A DNA stretch of 64,000 nucleotides from Paenibacillus albidus (GTDB taxonomy: Bacteria; Bacillota; Bacilli; Paenibacillales; Paenibacillaceae), in the NCBI RefSeq assembly GCF_014644435.1, contig NZ_BMKR01000011.1, forward strand, positions 62,001-126,000, in the 5' to 3' direction. The stretch's first letter is position 1. Each line of letters starts with the position of its first letter. Positions 28,455 through 37,252 of this stretch are shown in pieces. Under the pieces are notes generated by a model that was not told the origin of the DNA, made no database searches, and saw only the letters and a list, made by a program, of their open reading frames with translations. The position numbers were made by a program, and so were the translations under genes.

Positions 28455-28582
28455 GCGGACTCAGGTGCTCTTATTTGAGGCAACGAAGGGTGTTGTCCTT
28501 TTATACGGACTGAGGGGATCTGATTTTATGTTCTCTAGCCTAAAACGAGGGTCAATGGATCATTTAGCGGCTCCTGAGTCCG
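28455..28582. repeat. Three degenerate CGGACT-AGG units between modA and the WYL regulator
   Basis: Direct units at 28455-28478 and 28505-28528 share CGGACT, AGG, TCT and ATTT in the same order. A third copy of the first part (ACGGACTCAGGAGC) lies reversed at about 28560-28582. The 555-bp gap 28259-28813 holds no recognised gene. Confidence 0.5.
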
Positions 28583-28696
28583 TTTGACCAGAAAAATGAG
28601 CTTTTTTCGTGAAATAACGTTTCTCCGGTCCGTGAAGTCTGTCAACCGCTTATTTTGAGGTAGAGCCTAACTTTTGGCCCGATATCCCGTACCAAG

Positions 28697-28772
28697 CAAA
28701 AAACCTTTCCGGCAACCCTCTGTCAGCAATTTGGAATTGCGCAGAGGATTACCCGACAGGTTCTTCCCTAAA
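28697..28772 (-). terminator. Complex terminator of the WYL regulator gene
   Basis: On the minus strand AACCTGTCGGG pairs with CCGGAAAGGTT across inner stems CCTCTG/CAGAGG and GCAATT-GG-rich loop-AATTGC, followed by TTTTTT. It lies about 40 nt beyond the stop. Confidence 0.75.
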
Positions 28773-28813
28773 CATAACTTAATATGAAACTTTTCTTCCA
28801 TTAGATCCAATCT

Positions 28814-29782
28814 TTACTTATACAGCGAAAGCCATTTCTCCAACTGCCGTTTCATCATATCCCGGTAGTAATATGGCTCCACAATCTCCGCTTCTTCTTC
28901 AAATTTCAGTATCCATCGCACGAATCCAATGTCCTGCTCTACCGACATTTTATAATGAACACAAAAGGTCTCACGGTCCACTTTGCTGGGCTTAACAGGC
29001 ACCTCTTCCGCAGTGATTTCATTCATGATCCGTTCCGAGAACCGGACTTTGAACTCTACCTGCAAGCTGTCCTGGTCCAGCGACCATTTCTGCTCCATAA
29101 AAGACTGCAGGTTGAATTTCTCCTTGGAAAAACGCTGCTTCAGCGGCTCCACGCTGGTAAAGCCTTGAATATGAAACGTCCGGATGAGTCCAAAGCGATG
29201 ACAGAAGCCGATTAAATGAAAGCGATTCTCCAATGGAACCAGGCAGTAAGGATCGATGACAATCCCCTTTTGTTTATGAGTATTTTCACTGTAATCCACC
29301 TGTATGCTCTCCTGCTTCATCATGCAAATCAGGATGTCTGACAAAAAAGACGGCCGTTCCGAAGGGAGGCCGCTTCTGTCCATCCAGACCGGTCCGGTCT
29401 CTCTAGCCGCCGCAGTCTCCAGCTTTTCTTCCCGTTCCGCTTTCTGTTTATATCCGGCTGCCATTACTTTTTCATAGGCACCTTCAAAACCCGGGGGCAG
29501 CAGAGGTTTGATCTCTTCCATCCTATAACGAACTTGTGAAAATGCCGCCGCCTCTTCATCCGACCAGTCCAAGGGATAGAGTGCAAAACTGCCGATAAAA
29601 GCATATCCTTTTCCATGCCCCAGGTGGGTTATGGGGATATGCATTGCACTGAGCGCGTCCATATCCCGGTAAATCGTCCTCTCACTGTTTCCGCAACGTA
29701 CCGCTAACTCCCTAGCCAAAATTCCGGGCTTGGCCTGAACCAGCGTGATGATGCGCATCAACCGGATTAATCGGTCTGTCAT
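28814..29782 (-). CDS. YafY-type regulator (HTH plus WYL domain)
   Basis: 322 residues. N-terminal HTH_11 domain (RLMRIITLVQAKPGILAREL, then SERTIYRDMDALSAM), followed by a WYL domain at about 145-215 (IVIDPYCLVPLENRFHLIGFC and GLIRTFHIQ). The C-terminus is a WCX-type extension. WYL domains bind nucleic acid or small ligands and control stress or phage-response genes in several groups. The ATG follows AAGGAG. The neighbours do not reveal a target. Confidence 0.9.
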   Translation of the reverse strand: MTDRLIRLMRIITLVQAKPGILARELAVRCGNSERTIYRDMDALSAMHIPITHLGHGKGYAFIGSFALYPLDWSDEEAAAFSQVRYRMEEIKPLLPPGFEGAYEKVMAAGYKQKAEREEKLETAAARETGPVWMDRSGLPSERPSFLSDILICMMKQESIQVDYSENTHKQKGIVIDPYCLVPLENRFHLIGFCHRFGLIRTFHIQGFTSVEPLKQRFSKEKFNLQSFMEQKWSLDQDSLQVEFKVRFSERIMNEITAEEVPVKPSKVDRETFCVHYKMSVEQDIGFVRWILKFEEEAEIVEPYYYRDMMKRQLEKWLSLYK

Positions 29783-30018
29783 TTTCAGTTCTCCTTGATT
29801 CGTGGTAGAATAGACCTATTATCTTTTTGATTATCTGGTTATATATATCTATTTTTGAAGAGGTGATAGTATAAATCAGGAAATATAATAGAATTATTTT
29901 ACTATATTACCACATTAATATATTTGCTTTCTTTAACGTGTTTGCCCCATTGATGAAAAGTTTCAGCTATGTATAGTCCGTTTCGCTTCTGCGCATAATC
30001 TCATCATTGTCAGGCCTA

Positions 30019-30705
30019 TTACATTTCGCCAGCTGCCTTATCATGTGGACTAAGCTCCAATTCATTGTACTTATACAGAGATTCCGCTTCTTTCAGCATC
30101 AGCAGATCACCCGTGCGTGTGGCCAGCAGCAGCAGCTTGTCCGCATGACGGCAGATCATCTCATAAGCAGGCATTTGCTGCCCTGCCGCCCGCATGGCTA
30201 CCGCCCGTTTCAACAGCTCCTCCGTTTCCAGAAGTGCCATATGCTTCTCAACATGGCTGTTGCAGCTATCGCGCAGTACGCTGGTATGATGCGTATATTC
30301 CAGGTTCAGCTTTTGTACGGGAAGCTCGCGGATACGTTCTATCGGAGGCTGCTTGTATTGCCATTGCAGCCAAAGCACATTGTGTCTGCCGGCAGGCATA
30401 GGTGATATTTTAAACTCCAGTCCGGCAAATCTTCTTTGTCCAGAATGAATCTTTCCCAGCCGGAGCAGCAGTGAATTCCCCTCTTCCTCTTCGGCCTTGC
30501 AGCCAAGGACATTCACAAGCTCCACATTCGGTTCAAGCCAAATTCTCAGTTCGATTTCGCGGGCCACCACTTTACGGCTTTGTTTGCCCTGCTTATCCGC
30601 CGGAGATAGCCCTCTCCATTCCACAAGCAGTACGATCTCAGGACTTCCGCCTGCAAAAATACGGTTTTGGCTCCAGGTAAATATGGACTGAATACTTGCT
30701 TGCAT
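30019..30705 (-). CDS. Unrecognised soluble protein
   Basis: About 228 residues, no known family recognised. The N-terminal half reads as beta-rich (IFAGGSPEIVLLVEWRG, then VVAREIELRIWLEPNVE), the C-terminal 80 residues as helical. This arrangement recalls the part that follows a von Willebrand factor A domain in some stress proteins, but no VWA domain is present, so this is only a hint. The ATG at 30705 has AAGAGGTGG before it; an in-frame upstream ATG adds 39 residues without support. An M50-like peptidase gene lies upstream. Confidence 0.6.
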   Translation of the reverse strand: MQASIQSIFTWSQNRIFAGGSPEIVLLVEWRGLSPADKQGKQSRKVVAREIELRIWLEPNVELVNVLGCKAEEEEGNSLLLRLGKIHSGQRRFAGLEFKISPMPAGRHNVLWLQWQYKQPPIERIRELPVQKLNLEYTHHTSVLRDSCNSHVEKHMALLETEELLKRAVAMRAAGQQMPAYEMICRHADKLLLLATRTGDLLMLKEAESLYKYNELELSPHDKAAGEM

Positions 30706-30893
30706 ATTTCCACCTCTTTCTTTTTTTGGGTCTTCTATTAATGTACCAATAATGGCGGACAACTCCTTGTCATGGAATATATGTTCGTCCTCAGAATCTC
30801 GACAAAAAAAGAGCCAGGCCACCTTTTTCAGGAGACTGACTCTTATATCCGCTGCGATTTTGTCTAATTATGACGAATATTGTAGTTTATCAT

Positions 30894-31580
30894 TCACCTG
30901 CTGCCTTTGGCTTTTCGTAAACGGTCTCCCTTAAAAAAGAGACTGACAGCCCAGGTAGCACACAATAGGGCAAAAGCGGAAAACAGCAACGCCCATAACA
31001 AGGCCGGGACAGGGGTAAGCCGCGCCAGATTACTGGCATCACCGGCCCGGGACGGTGCAGCTATAGCGGCCCAGACCAGATACAAAGGACTCACTACAGA
31101 CTCCTCCAGGGTCAAAAAAGCCAGCAGCAGGTAGTAGTACCGGCTGATTTTGGGCCAGAGGACCAGCATAGCCACATTCAACGCAATAAAGCCGGCCAGC
31201 CACAGCATTCCAAACCCCCCGCGTACATACAGCACCAGCATGATTAATGCCACGGCGCTGGCCAGCCATAACCCCCAGTTCTGATGTCCCTTCCTATATA
31301 AATAGAACAACAGCAGCGCAAACAGTGAAGCCAGCGGATACCCGGCAAGTGCAATCAGTATCGACCGTCCACCGGCTTGAACCGCGGAATAGGTTACCCC
31401 GCTGTGATTGGCATACAATTCGATACGCAGCACATTGCCCGAGAGCAGCAAGGTGACCAGCGCATGGCCAAATTCATGAATCATCGTGTCCAAATTCCGA
31501 AACAAGGATGAGAACGGAATGAATCTTGTTAACACTGCCGAACCGGTTAATATCAATATGGTTTTGAGCCATTTATTCAT
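30894..31580 (-). CDS. M50-like membrane metallopeptidase
   Basis: 228 residues with about six membrane segments. The zinc-binding HEFGH lies near residue 35 (MIHEFGHALVTLLLSGNV), as in M50B-like proteins of Bacillota. A second ligand motif is not obvious, so peptidase activity is not certain. AAGGGGG precedes the ATG. Substrate unknown. Confidence 0.78.
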   Translation of the reverse strand: MNKWLKTILILTGSAVLTRFIPFSSLFRNLDTMIHEFGHALVTLLLSGNVLRIELYANHSGVTYSAVQAGGRSILIALAGYPLASLFALLLFYLYRKGHQNWGLWLASAVALIMLVLYVRGGFGMLWLAGFIALNVAMLVLWPKISRYYYLLLAFLTLEESVVSPLYLVWAAIAAPSRAGDASNLARLTPVPALLWALLFSAFALLCATWAVSLFFKGDRLRKAKGSR

Positions 31581-31828
31581 AGGGATTTATCCCCCTTCCC
31601 GTCCAAAGTATACGATAAAAGCAATCCCTTCTCAATGATTAAGAAACGGCTCTTTAAGCTTTGCGTATAATCGTTTATGGCTGCGGGCTGCCGGGTAAAA
31701 AAGGCTCAGAAGGCCATTTATGTCGAGTAGCGGCACAGCCCGCCGTCCGCCTATCCCCATGCTGTCAGATGATGTCAAGCTATGCTAAAATATAAGATGT
31801 ACAAGCCTATATCAGGTGGTGATTGTTA

Positions 31829-32296
31829 GTGAAAAAAGTCAGCAGGCTCAAAGGGTTTAAGTTGTTATGTGCGGCTCTACTGCTGCTGGGGAGCACAGCC
31901 ATCCTCCCACTGCCAGCAGCAAAGGCCAATTATTTCAATGATTTATATAACGGACTCCAGAAGTTCTCGGAGCTTCCCGGAGAAGTCAATCAATTGCAGG
32001 AGAGTTATCAGCAGACTGTAGAGGAACTTCAGAAGACCAAAGATGCGCTCGGGAACGCCCAAGATCAAATGCAGAATGTTCAGGCCCAGAATGCCGCGCT
32101 TCAGGAGCAGAACCGCCAGTTGACCCAAGTAGTCGACGAATTGCGGGATGACCGTGAGTCAAGGGAGAACTATTATAATAAAATAAAAGTTACGATATAC
32201 ACGGGGATCGGCCTGGTTGTGGGGTATTTCGTATTCATCAGGCTCATACGCCTGGGCATGCGCCACCGCTCCCGAAAAGAAGAACGGCTGCGGTAG
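31829..32296 (+). CDS. Secreted or membrane-anchored coiled-coil protein of unknown function
   Basis: About 155 residues. Signal-like segment (FKLLCAALLLLGSTAILPLP, about 8-30), a long Gln/Glu-rich coiled coil (about 45-110) and a C-terminal membrane segment (about 122-142) followed by a basic tail. I favour the GTG at 31829, 9 nt after AGGTGG, over a TTG two codons upstream. Function unknown; the AIM24 gene follows after 50 nt and may be co-transcribed. Confidence 0.65.
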   Translation: MKKVSRLKGFKLLCAALLLLGSTAILPLPAAKANYFNDLYNGLQKFSELPGEVNQLQESYQQTVEELQKTKDALGNAQDQMQNVQAQNAALQEQNRQLTQVVDELRDDRESRENYYNKIKVTIYTGIGLVVGYFVFIRLIRLGMRHRSRKEERLR

Positions 32297-32346
32297 ACGC
32301 AAGCAGCGGCCGGAAACGGCAAGGATAAAGCCCAGGGGGTGTAAAA

Positions 32347-33051
32347 ATGAATGTCGATATCCAGGATGACGGAGACAGCGGCAGCGGGCAGGCCGTAGCC
32401 TTTACTATTGCAGCAAATGAACAGGTTCATGTATTGCACCCGCAGCAGATTATTGCCTACCAAGGTCCCTCTGCAGGCCGGGCAGACCGGTTAATGGACG
32501 TAAAGGGGATGTACCGCAAGCGCAAGCTGATCCGGGCGGATATGTCCGGCCCCTGCCAGTTCGTGGCCGCGCTGCCGCCGGGCTACCGGGTCAAGACCAT
32601 GTGGCTCGACGGCAAAAGTGATCTGCTGTATGATTTCAAGCATCTTTTTTACTACAGCAAGGGAATCTCAATGCAGACCCGGGTGCTGAGCATGAAGAAC
32701 ATGTTCATTACCCGGGATATGATCAAGGTCAAGTTCTCCGGCAAGGGCAATATCGGCATTCTGACGGAAGGAACGGTATGCGAAGCTGAGCTTCATCCAT
32801 CTGACCCGCTGTACGTCGATGCGGGCAGTATTATCGCGTATCCCGAGAATGCCAAGCTGGAGCTTACCGTATATGGCAATCATCTGGCCAGCCAGCATAT
32901 GAGTTATCATTGGAAAATGACAGGCCATGGGCCGGTGCTGTTCCAGGCCGGACGGCAGAACCGGCGGTTTGAGCGGGAGAACAACGAGGATGGGATCGTT
33001 AAGCGCTTCTTGCGCGAAGCGTTGCCCTTCGGCGGTGTCTTTATTAAATAG
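32347..33051 (+). CDS. AIM24 family protein
   Basis: 234 residues with the double beta-stranded AIM24/TspO-associated fold (FTIAANEQVHVLHPQQIIAY, then FKHLFYYSKGISMQTR, GNIGILTEG and VDAGSIIAYPENAKLEL). The family is named after a yeast mitochondrial protein; bacterial roles are unknown. AGGGGGTG precedes the ATG. Confidence 0.85.
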   Translation: MNVDIQDDGDSGSGQAVAFTIAANEQVHVLHPQQIIAYQGPSAGRADRLMDVKGMYRKRKLIRADMSGPCQFVAALPPGYRVKTMWLDGKSDLLYDFKHLFYYSKGISMQTRVLSMKNMFITRDMIKVKFSGKGNIGILTEGTVCEAELHPSDPLYVDAGSIIAYPENAKLELTVYGNHLASQHMSYHWKMTGHGPVLFQAGRQNRRFERENNEDGIVKRFLREALPFGGVFIK

Positions 33052-33059
33052 CCGCGCAA

Positions 33060-33098
33060 AAAGCGCCCACGACTTGTAATTCAAGGCGTAGGCGCTTC
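33060..33098 (+). terminator. Hairpin after the AIM24 gene
   Basis: AAGCGCC-ACG and CGT-GGCGCTT pair across a short loop, about 10 nt beyond the stop. The following T content is modest (CTTCGTACCTTTCTT). Confidence 0.5.
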
Positions 33099-33131
33099 TT
33101 CGTACCTTTCTTCCCGTTCCCGGCTGGCCGC

Positions 33132-33587
33132 TTAACCCAGATAAGCGGTCAGCATCCAGACATGTTTCTCCACACTGCTGCGGATGCCGATAAGCAGATC
33201 CGCTGTGGGCTGGTCGTTCTGTTCTTCCGCAGCGGTAATAGCTTCTTTAAGCTCCCCACCGATAGCTGTGAAATCCTTGACCAGCTGTCCCACCATTTCC
33301 TTGGCATCTTCGCCGCCGCGTGCCTCCTGGAGCTCAGAGAGCGCCAAGTACTGTCTCATGGTTGAGGCTGGTTGCCCTCCAACCGCCAGCACGCGTTCCG
33401 CCAATTCGTCGACATATGCGGCAGCTTCGTTGTATAGCTCTTCAAACTTGGCATGGAGCGTGAAAAATTGTGCTCCTTTCACATACCAGTGATAGTGGTG
33501 CAGCTTAACGCCAAGCAGGGACCAGTTCGCCGTTTGGCGGTTTAAGGCAGCTTGCAATTGGTCTTGAGCAGTCATTTGTGCAGTCAT
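33132..33587 (-). CDS. dps: Dps/ferritin-like DNA-protecting protein
   Basis: 151 residues, standard for Dps. The ferroxidase region is visible in LHHYHWYVKGAQFFTLHAKFEELYNE and the following VDELAERVLAVGG. It oxidises iron with hydrogen peroxide and stores it as a 12-subunit shell, protecting DNA. GGAGG lies before the ATG. A PerR-like palindrome upstream fits induction by peroxide. Confidence 0.93.
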   Translation of the reverse strand: MTAQMTAQDQLQAALNRQTANWSLLGVKLHHYHWYVKGAQFFTLHAKFEELYNEAAAYVDELAERVLAVGGQPASTMRQYLALSELQEARGGEDAKEMVGQLVKDFTAIGGELKEAITAAEEQNDQPTADLLIGIRSSVEKHVWMLTAYLG

Positions 33588-33604
33588 GTATAAAACCTCC
33601 TGAA

Positions 33605-33648
33605 ATTATATGATATTGTATTTAGACTCATTCTAAATCTATATACAA
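33605..33648 (-). promoter_or_regulatory. PerR-like box and promoter region of dps
   Basis: TTAGAATGAGTCTAA (minus strand, 33622-33636) is an interrupted palindrome of the 7-1-7 kind, close to the Per box TTATAATNATTATAA. It lies 35-50 nt upstream of the dps start, between TTGTAT (33643-33648) and AT-rich -10 candidates (TATAAT at 33605-33610). Regulation by PerR is inference. Confidence 0.6.
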
Positions 33649-33793
33649 TTTAACACACACTGAGCTAAAATGCAATCCATGTCTGCAACATTTGTGGATT
33701 TGTTGCTGCAAATTCTATCATACCCTACCCTGTCCTACCTGTTACTTGCGTCACGTTCAGTGCTTCCGGGTTCATTGTGCAAAGTACGGAAAC

Positions 33794-33820
33794 AAAAAAA
33801 GGCGCCTCCACGGCACCCTT
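33794..33820 (-). terminator. Terminator of the antiporter gene
   Basis: AAGG-TGCC and GGCGCCTT on the minus strand form a short stem followed by TTTTT, just after the stop codon. Confidence 0.65.
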
Positions 33821-33825
33821 AAAAG

Positions 33826-35301
33826 TTAATCGATGGGAAGATTTGTTTCCGCCGCTTTTCCTTTCCCGCTGCGGAAAATGGACTTCATCTCATCGCGTTT
33901 GTTCTTGGGACTAAGCACATAGACCGTGTCGCCCGGCTCAATTATGGTGCTGCCGTGCGGCGTAATAATGCTCTTATCGCGGATGATCGCAGTAAACAGA
34001 ATATCATCCGGGAGCCCAATTCCCGAAATTCGCATCCCCGCAACCGGCATGTGATGCTCAATGCCGATATGGGTAAATTCGGAGTCCGTTTTGCCCAGGG
34101 CCACCAGTTCCATCAGTGACGGCTGTGAATCCCCATCTCCGACCAGTTTGAGCCGCGAGGCCAGCGGCGATATGCTGGTTCCCTGAATGACCGCCGAAGT
34201 CAAAACGACGAAGAACACGACATTGAAGAAAAGCCCGCCATTCTCAAGACCCGCCAGCAGTGGATAGGTGGCCAAAACGATCGGGACCGCGCCGCGAAGT
34301 CCGGCCCAGGAAATCAGTGTTTTCTCGCGAATGGAATACTTTGCAAAATGCAGGCTGATGAATACGCCGACCGGCCGGGCCACCACCATCAAAATAACGG
34401 ACAGCAGAATGCCCTGCCAGGCGATGTTGACCAGTTCCTGCGGAAAAACCAGCAGTCCCAGCAGAATGAACATCACAATCTGCATCATCCAGGCAAACCC
34501 GTGATTGAAATTCATAATGGTCCGATGATACACCAGCTCGGAATTGCCAAGCGTCAGTCCCATCACATAGACCGCCAGCAAACCGCTGCTGTGGAACATG
34601 GCCGCCGCTCCGTAGGTCAGGACGGCAAAACCGATCGCAAGCACCGGGTACAGACCGGTGGAATCCAGATTGATTCTGTTAATGAGGTAGACGGCAAGCT
34701 TGCCGATGACCAGCCCAACCAGCAGCCCGATTCCCATCTCCCAGATAAAGGATAACACCAGGCTCCAAATAGCCGTATCGGGATGCTGAATCCATTCAAT
34801 CAGGGACACGGTCAAGAATACCGCCATCGGATCATTGCTGCCCGACTCTGCTTCAAGGGTGGAGGTCAGGCGTTTGTCAATATTTTTACCGCCCAGCACA
34901 GAGAAGACCGCCGCCGCATCCGTAGAACCGACAATTGCGCCAAACAGCAGGCTTTCCGCCCAGGATACATCCAGAATCAGCTTGGCAAAAACCCCAACAA
35001 TCGCAGTGGTCAGCAGCACACCAACGGTTGCCAGGGATAACGCCGGACGCAGAATTGGACGGATATCCTTCATGCTTGTCTGCATGCCGCCCTCAAACAA
35101 AATGATGACCAGTGCAAATATTCCGGCAATTTGGGTCAGGGCAGCATTATTAAAGTAAATGAAATGGCTGAGCACCATCCCCACCGCAATAAACAGCACA
35201 AGCGCAGGCATCCCGAATCGGGTCGAGAATTTGGTAGAAAGCACGCCTACCAGCAGCAAAGCCGCCAGCAATAAAATAGTCTGATCCGCAAGGTGGGTCA
35301 T
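33826..35301 (-). CDS. CPA1 family potassium (or sodium)/proton antiporter with TrkA-C domain
   Basis: About 491 residues. Some twelve membrane segments, with the CPA signatures LFGAIVGSTDAAAVFSVLGG (the membrane DA pair) and AESGSNDPMAVFL (the ND pair). Residues from about 400 on are a soluble TrkA-C-like domain (HMPVAGMRISGIGLP, IIEPGDTVYVLSP). It resembles NhaP2/YjbQ-type antiporters. ATG 35301 has AAGGA 7 nt before it; an ATG eight codons earlier is possible. The transported ion cannot be told from sequence. Confidence 0.88.
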   Translation of the reverse strand: MTHLADQTILLLAALLLVGVLSTKFSTRFGMPALVLFIAVGMVLSHFIYFNNAALTQIAGIFALVIILFEGGMQTSMKDIRPILRPALSLATVGVLLTTAIVGVFAKLILDVSWAESLLFGAIVGSTDAAAVFSVLGGKNIDKRLTSTLEAESGSNDPMAVFLTVSLIEWIQHPDTAIWSLVLSFIWEMGIGLLVGLVIGKLAVYLINRINLDSTGLYPVLAIGFAVLTYGAAAMFHSSGLLAVYVMGLTLGNSELVYHRTIMNFNHGFAWMMQIVMFILLGLLVFPQELVNIAWQGILLSVILMVVARPVGVFISLHFAKYSIREKTLISWAGLRGAVPIVLATYPLLAGLENGGLFFNVVFFVVLTSAVIQGTSISPLASRLKLVGDGDSQPSLMELVALGKTDSEFTHIGIEHHMPVAGMRISGIGLPDDILFTAIIRDKSIITPHGSTIIEPGDTVYVLSPKNKRDEMKSIFRSGKGKAAETNLPID

Positions 35302-35500
35302 TGTCCGTTCCTTCACACCTTTCATTAATTAAAGGATATGTGCCGCGTTCTCTGTTTTCACTTCATTCATTACCCGGATCGGCATCCTTTTGAGTCACTG
35401 AATAGTATGGACAAGACTGGATATTAATTCTCATCAACTTTATACTTTAGGTGAACTGCTTCTTATAACCGCTTATACTTCCTAGGAGGCCTGACTGTAT

Positions 35501-36580
35501 ATGGAATTAAGATTAATTCATACCCGCGAGCTGGATCAGGCGGCTCTACTGGCCGACTCCATCTTCCGCTCTCCCGGCGACACTTCTATGAAGGATTTAT
35601 TCCCGCTTTTGTTCCGGCCCGGCCTTTCCCATTCGTATGCCGCCTTTGACCAGGATGGAACACTGGCGGCTTTTATGGGACTGGTGCCGTTCTCGCTCAA
35701 ATCCGGAAGCTCTCTGCTGAATGTCTTCTCCCTCGGAGCTGTCTGCACGGCCCCCGCTTATCGCGGCCAGGGCCTGGCCGGGAGGCTTTTCGCCTTATGC
35801 CGCAGCCATGCCGCGCGTGCCGGCGGATCGTTACTCTTCGTCTCCGGCGACCGCTCGCTATACACCCGTGCGGGCTGCGTGCCGTTCGGAGGCACGCTCC
35901 TTGCCGAGCTGTCCAGCCGCTCGGCTGAAGCCCTGGCTAAGGCGTCCGGCAACGCCTGGACGCTGCGGCCGATGCAGCCGGGCGACCTCTTCGAGGTGAA
36001 CCGGCTGCTCGGCGAACGGGAGGCCGGACATGTGCACAGTCCGGCTGAACTGGCCCTGCTGCTGGGGGCCGGGGCTTACGCGGGTGTGCTGCGCCATGCG
36101 CAGCGCACGCTCGTAGCCGTCCGGGACGGCAGCATTGAGGGCTTCGCAGCCGTGGCGCTGCCACCGGCTGACGGGTCTTCCGCGCCGCGCCCGGCGGTGG
36201 CGCTGGAATGGGCCGGCCGGCCGCAGGCTGTTGCGGCGCTGCTGGCCAAGGCGGCCACGTGCAGCAATACGGACGCGCTGCACGTGCCGGTGCCCTGGCA
36301 GGAGCGTAGCCTGCTGGCGCTGCTGCGGGAGGCCGGCGCCGCAGTAGCCGGCGGCGCGAACAGCGGTACGGTCTGCATCGCCGACCGTGATGCGCTGCTG
36401 CAGCAGACCTTTGCTGAGCGGACCGCCAGGAACATCAGCATACCGGAAGATGCTGATGATGCCGCGCTGATCTCGCTGCTGTTCGATCCGGCAAGTCCGC
36501 TGCGGACTCCGGATGCGCCGGGGGAAGATCCCCACCGGACGCTGCCCCTCCCTTTTTTGTCGGGCCTGAACTTCATTTAA
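35501..36580 (+). CDS. GNAT family N-acetyltransferase (Eis-like N-terminus)
   Basis: 359 residues. A GNAT domain covers about residues 1-150, with the acetyl-CoA loop in AVCTAPAYRGQGLAGRL and YTRAGCVPFGG. The C-terminal 200 residues are Ala/Pro-rich and less clear; the organisation recalls two-domain GNAT proteins. Substrate unknown. AGGAGG lies before the ATG. The second half (about 36000-36400) is much richer in G and C than its surroundings. Confidence 0.85.
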   Translation: MELRLIHTRELDQAALLADSIFRSPGDTSMKDLFPLLFRPGLSHSYAAFDQDGTLAAFMGLVPFSLKSGSSLLNVFSLGAVCTAPAYRGQGLAGRLFALCRSHAARAGGSLLFVSGDRSLYTRAGCVPFGGTLLAELSSRSAEALAKASGNAWTLRPMQPGDLFEVNRLLGEREAGHVHSPAELALLLGAGAYAGVLRHAQRTLVAVRDGSIEGFAAVALPPADGSSAPRPAVALEWAGRPQAVAALLAKAATCSNTDALHVPVPWQERSLLALLREAGAAVAGGANSGTVCIADRDALLQQTFAERTARNISIPEDADDAALISLLFDPASPLRTPDAPGEDPHRTLPLPFLSGLNFI

Positions 36581-36750
36581 ATCTCTTCACCTTAAAGGGG
36601 GTGCCAGAAGCCATGAAGTGGCTGCTAGGGACGCCTCTTTGAGGTACATGTATGAGCAATGTGGAAACCGCCCTTTGTAAACGGGAAGTGCGGATCAACC
36701 ATTTCAAAATGCCTCCTCGCGGGACGCTTGGCGCGGCTTTGGGCGAAAAG

Positions 36751-37055
36751 TGAGGCATTTTTGCCTTTCATTCGTGCCGATTTGGGCTATACGGCACATC
36801 CTAAGGCATTTTGCCTTTCGTTCATGCCGATCTGGACCACACGGCACATCCTGAGGCATTTTTGCCTTTCGTTCGTGCCGATCTGGCCCATATGGCACAT
36901 CCTAAGGCATTTTTGCCTTTCATTCATGCCGATCTGGGCCACACGGCACATCCTGAGGCATTTTTGCCTTTCGTTCGTGCCGATCTGGGCTACACGGCAC
37001 ATCCTGAGGCATTTTTGCCTTTCGTTCGTGCCGATCTGGCCCATATGGCACATCC
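36751..37055. repeat. Six-copy tandem repeat with a 51-bp unit
   Basis: Copies start at 36751, 36802 (50 bp), 36852, 36903, 36954 and 37005; a seventh start (TGAGGCA) breaks off at 37056. Each unit holds two inverted repeats: GGCA-TTTTT-TGCC-like and GTGCCG...CGGCAC. Three sub-types order as A-B-C-B-A-C. Because 51 is divisible by three, several frames stay open on both strands with 17-residue periods; these look like by-products. No gene is supported in 36581-37252. Confidence 0.9.
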
Positions 37056-37173
37056 TGAGGCAATAATTTATGCCTCTCGTGGCGGCCCCCCAGCGCTGGG
37101 CGCTTCCCCCTACTTCACCCATAAGCTGCTAATCCAGTAGAAAAGGTACTTTTGAGACAACCCCCCATACAAC

Positions 37174-37211
37174 ACAAAAAACCTCAGCGGCTTAGGTGCG
37201 CACGGAGGCTG
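37174..37211 (-). terminator. Terminator of the glycoside hydrolase operon
   Basis: On the minus strand CCTC/GAGG close a hairpin that contains a self-complementary GTGCGCAC, followed by TTTTTT. It lies about 40 nt after the hydrolase stop. Confidence 0.6.
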
Positions 37212-37252
37212 TTCGGAGGAAGACGCACGGGAATTCTCACCGCCTGATCCCT

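Noticed and set aside
35302..35500. A c-di-AMP (ydaO-type) riboswitch before the antiporter
   Set aside because: Such RNAs often precede potassium transport genes, but I could not find the conserved core in this leader.
36659..37140. Several long overlapping reading frames with 17-residue repeats on both strands
   Set aside because: They follow from a 51-bp DNA repeat without in-frame stops. No ribosome site, signal or known motif supports any one frame, and one copy of 50 bp shifts the frame.
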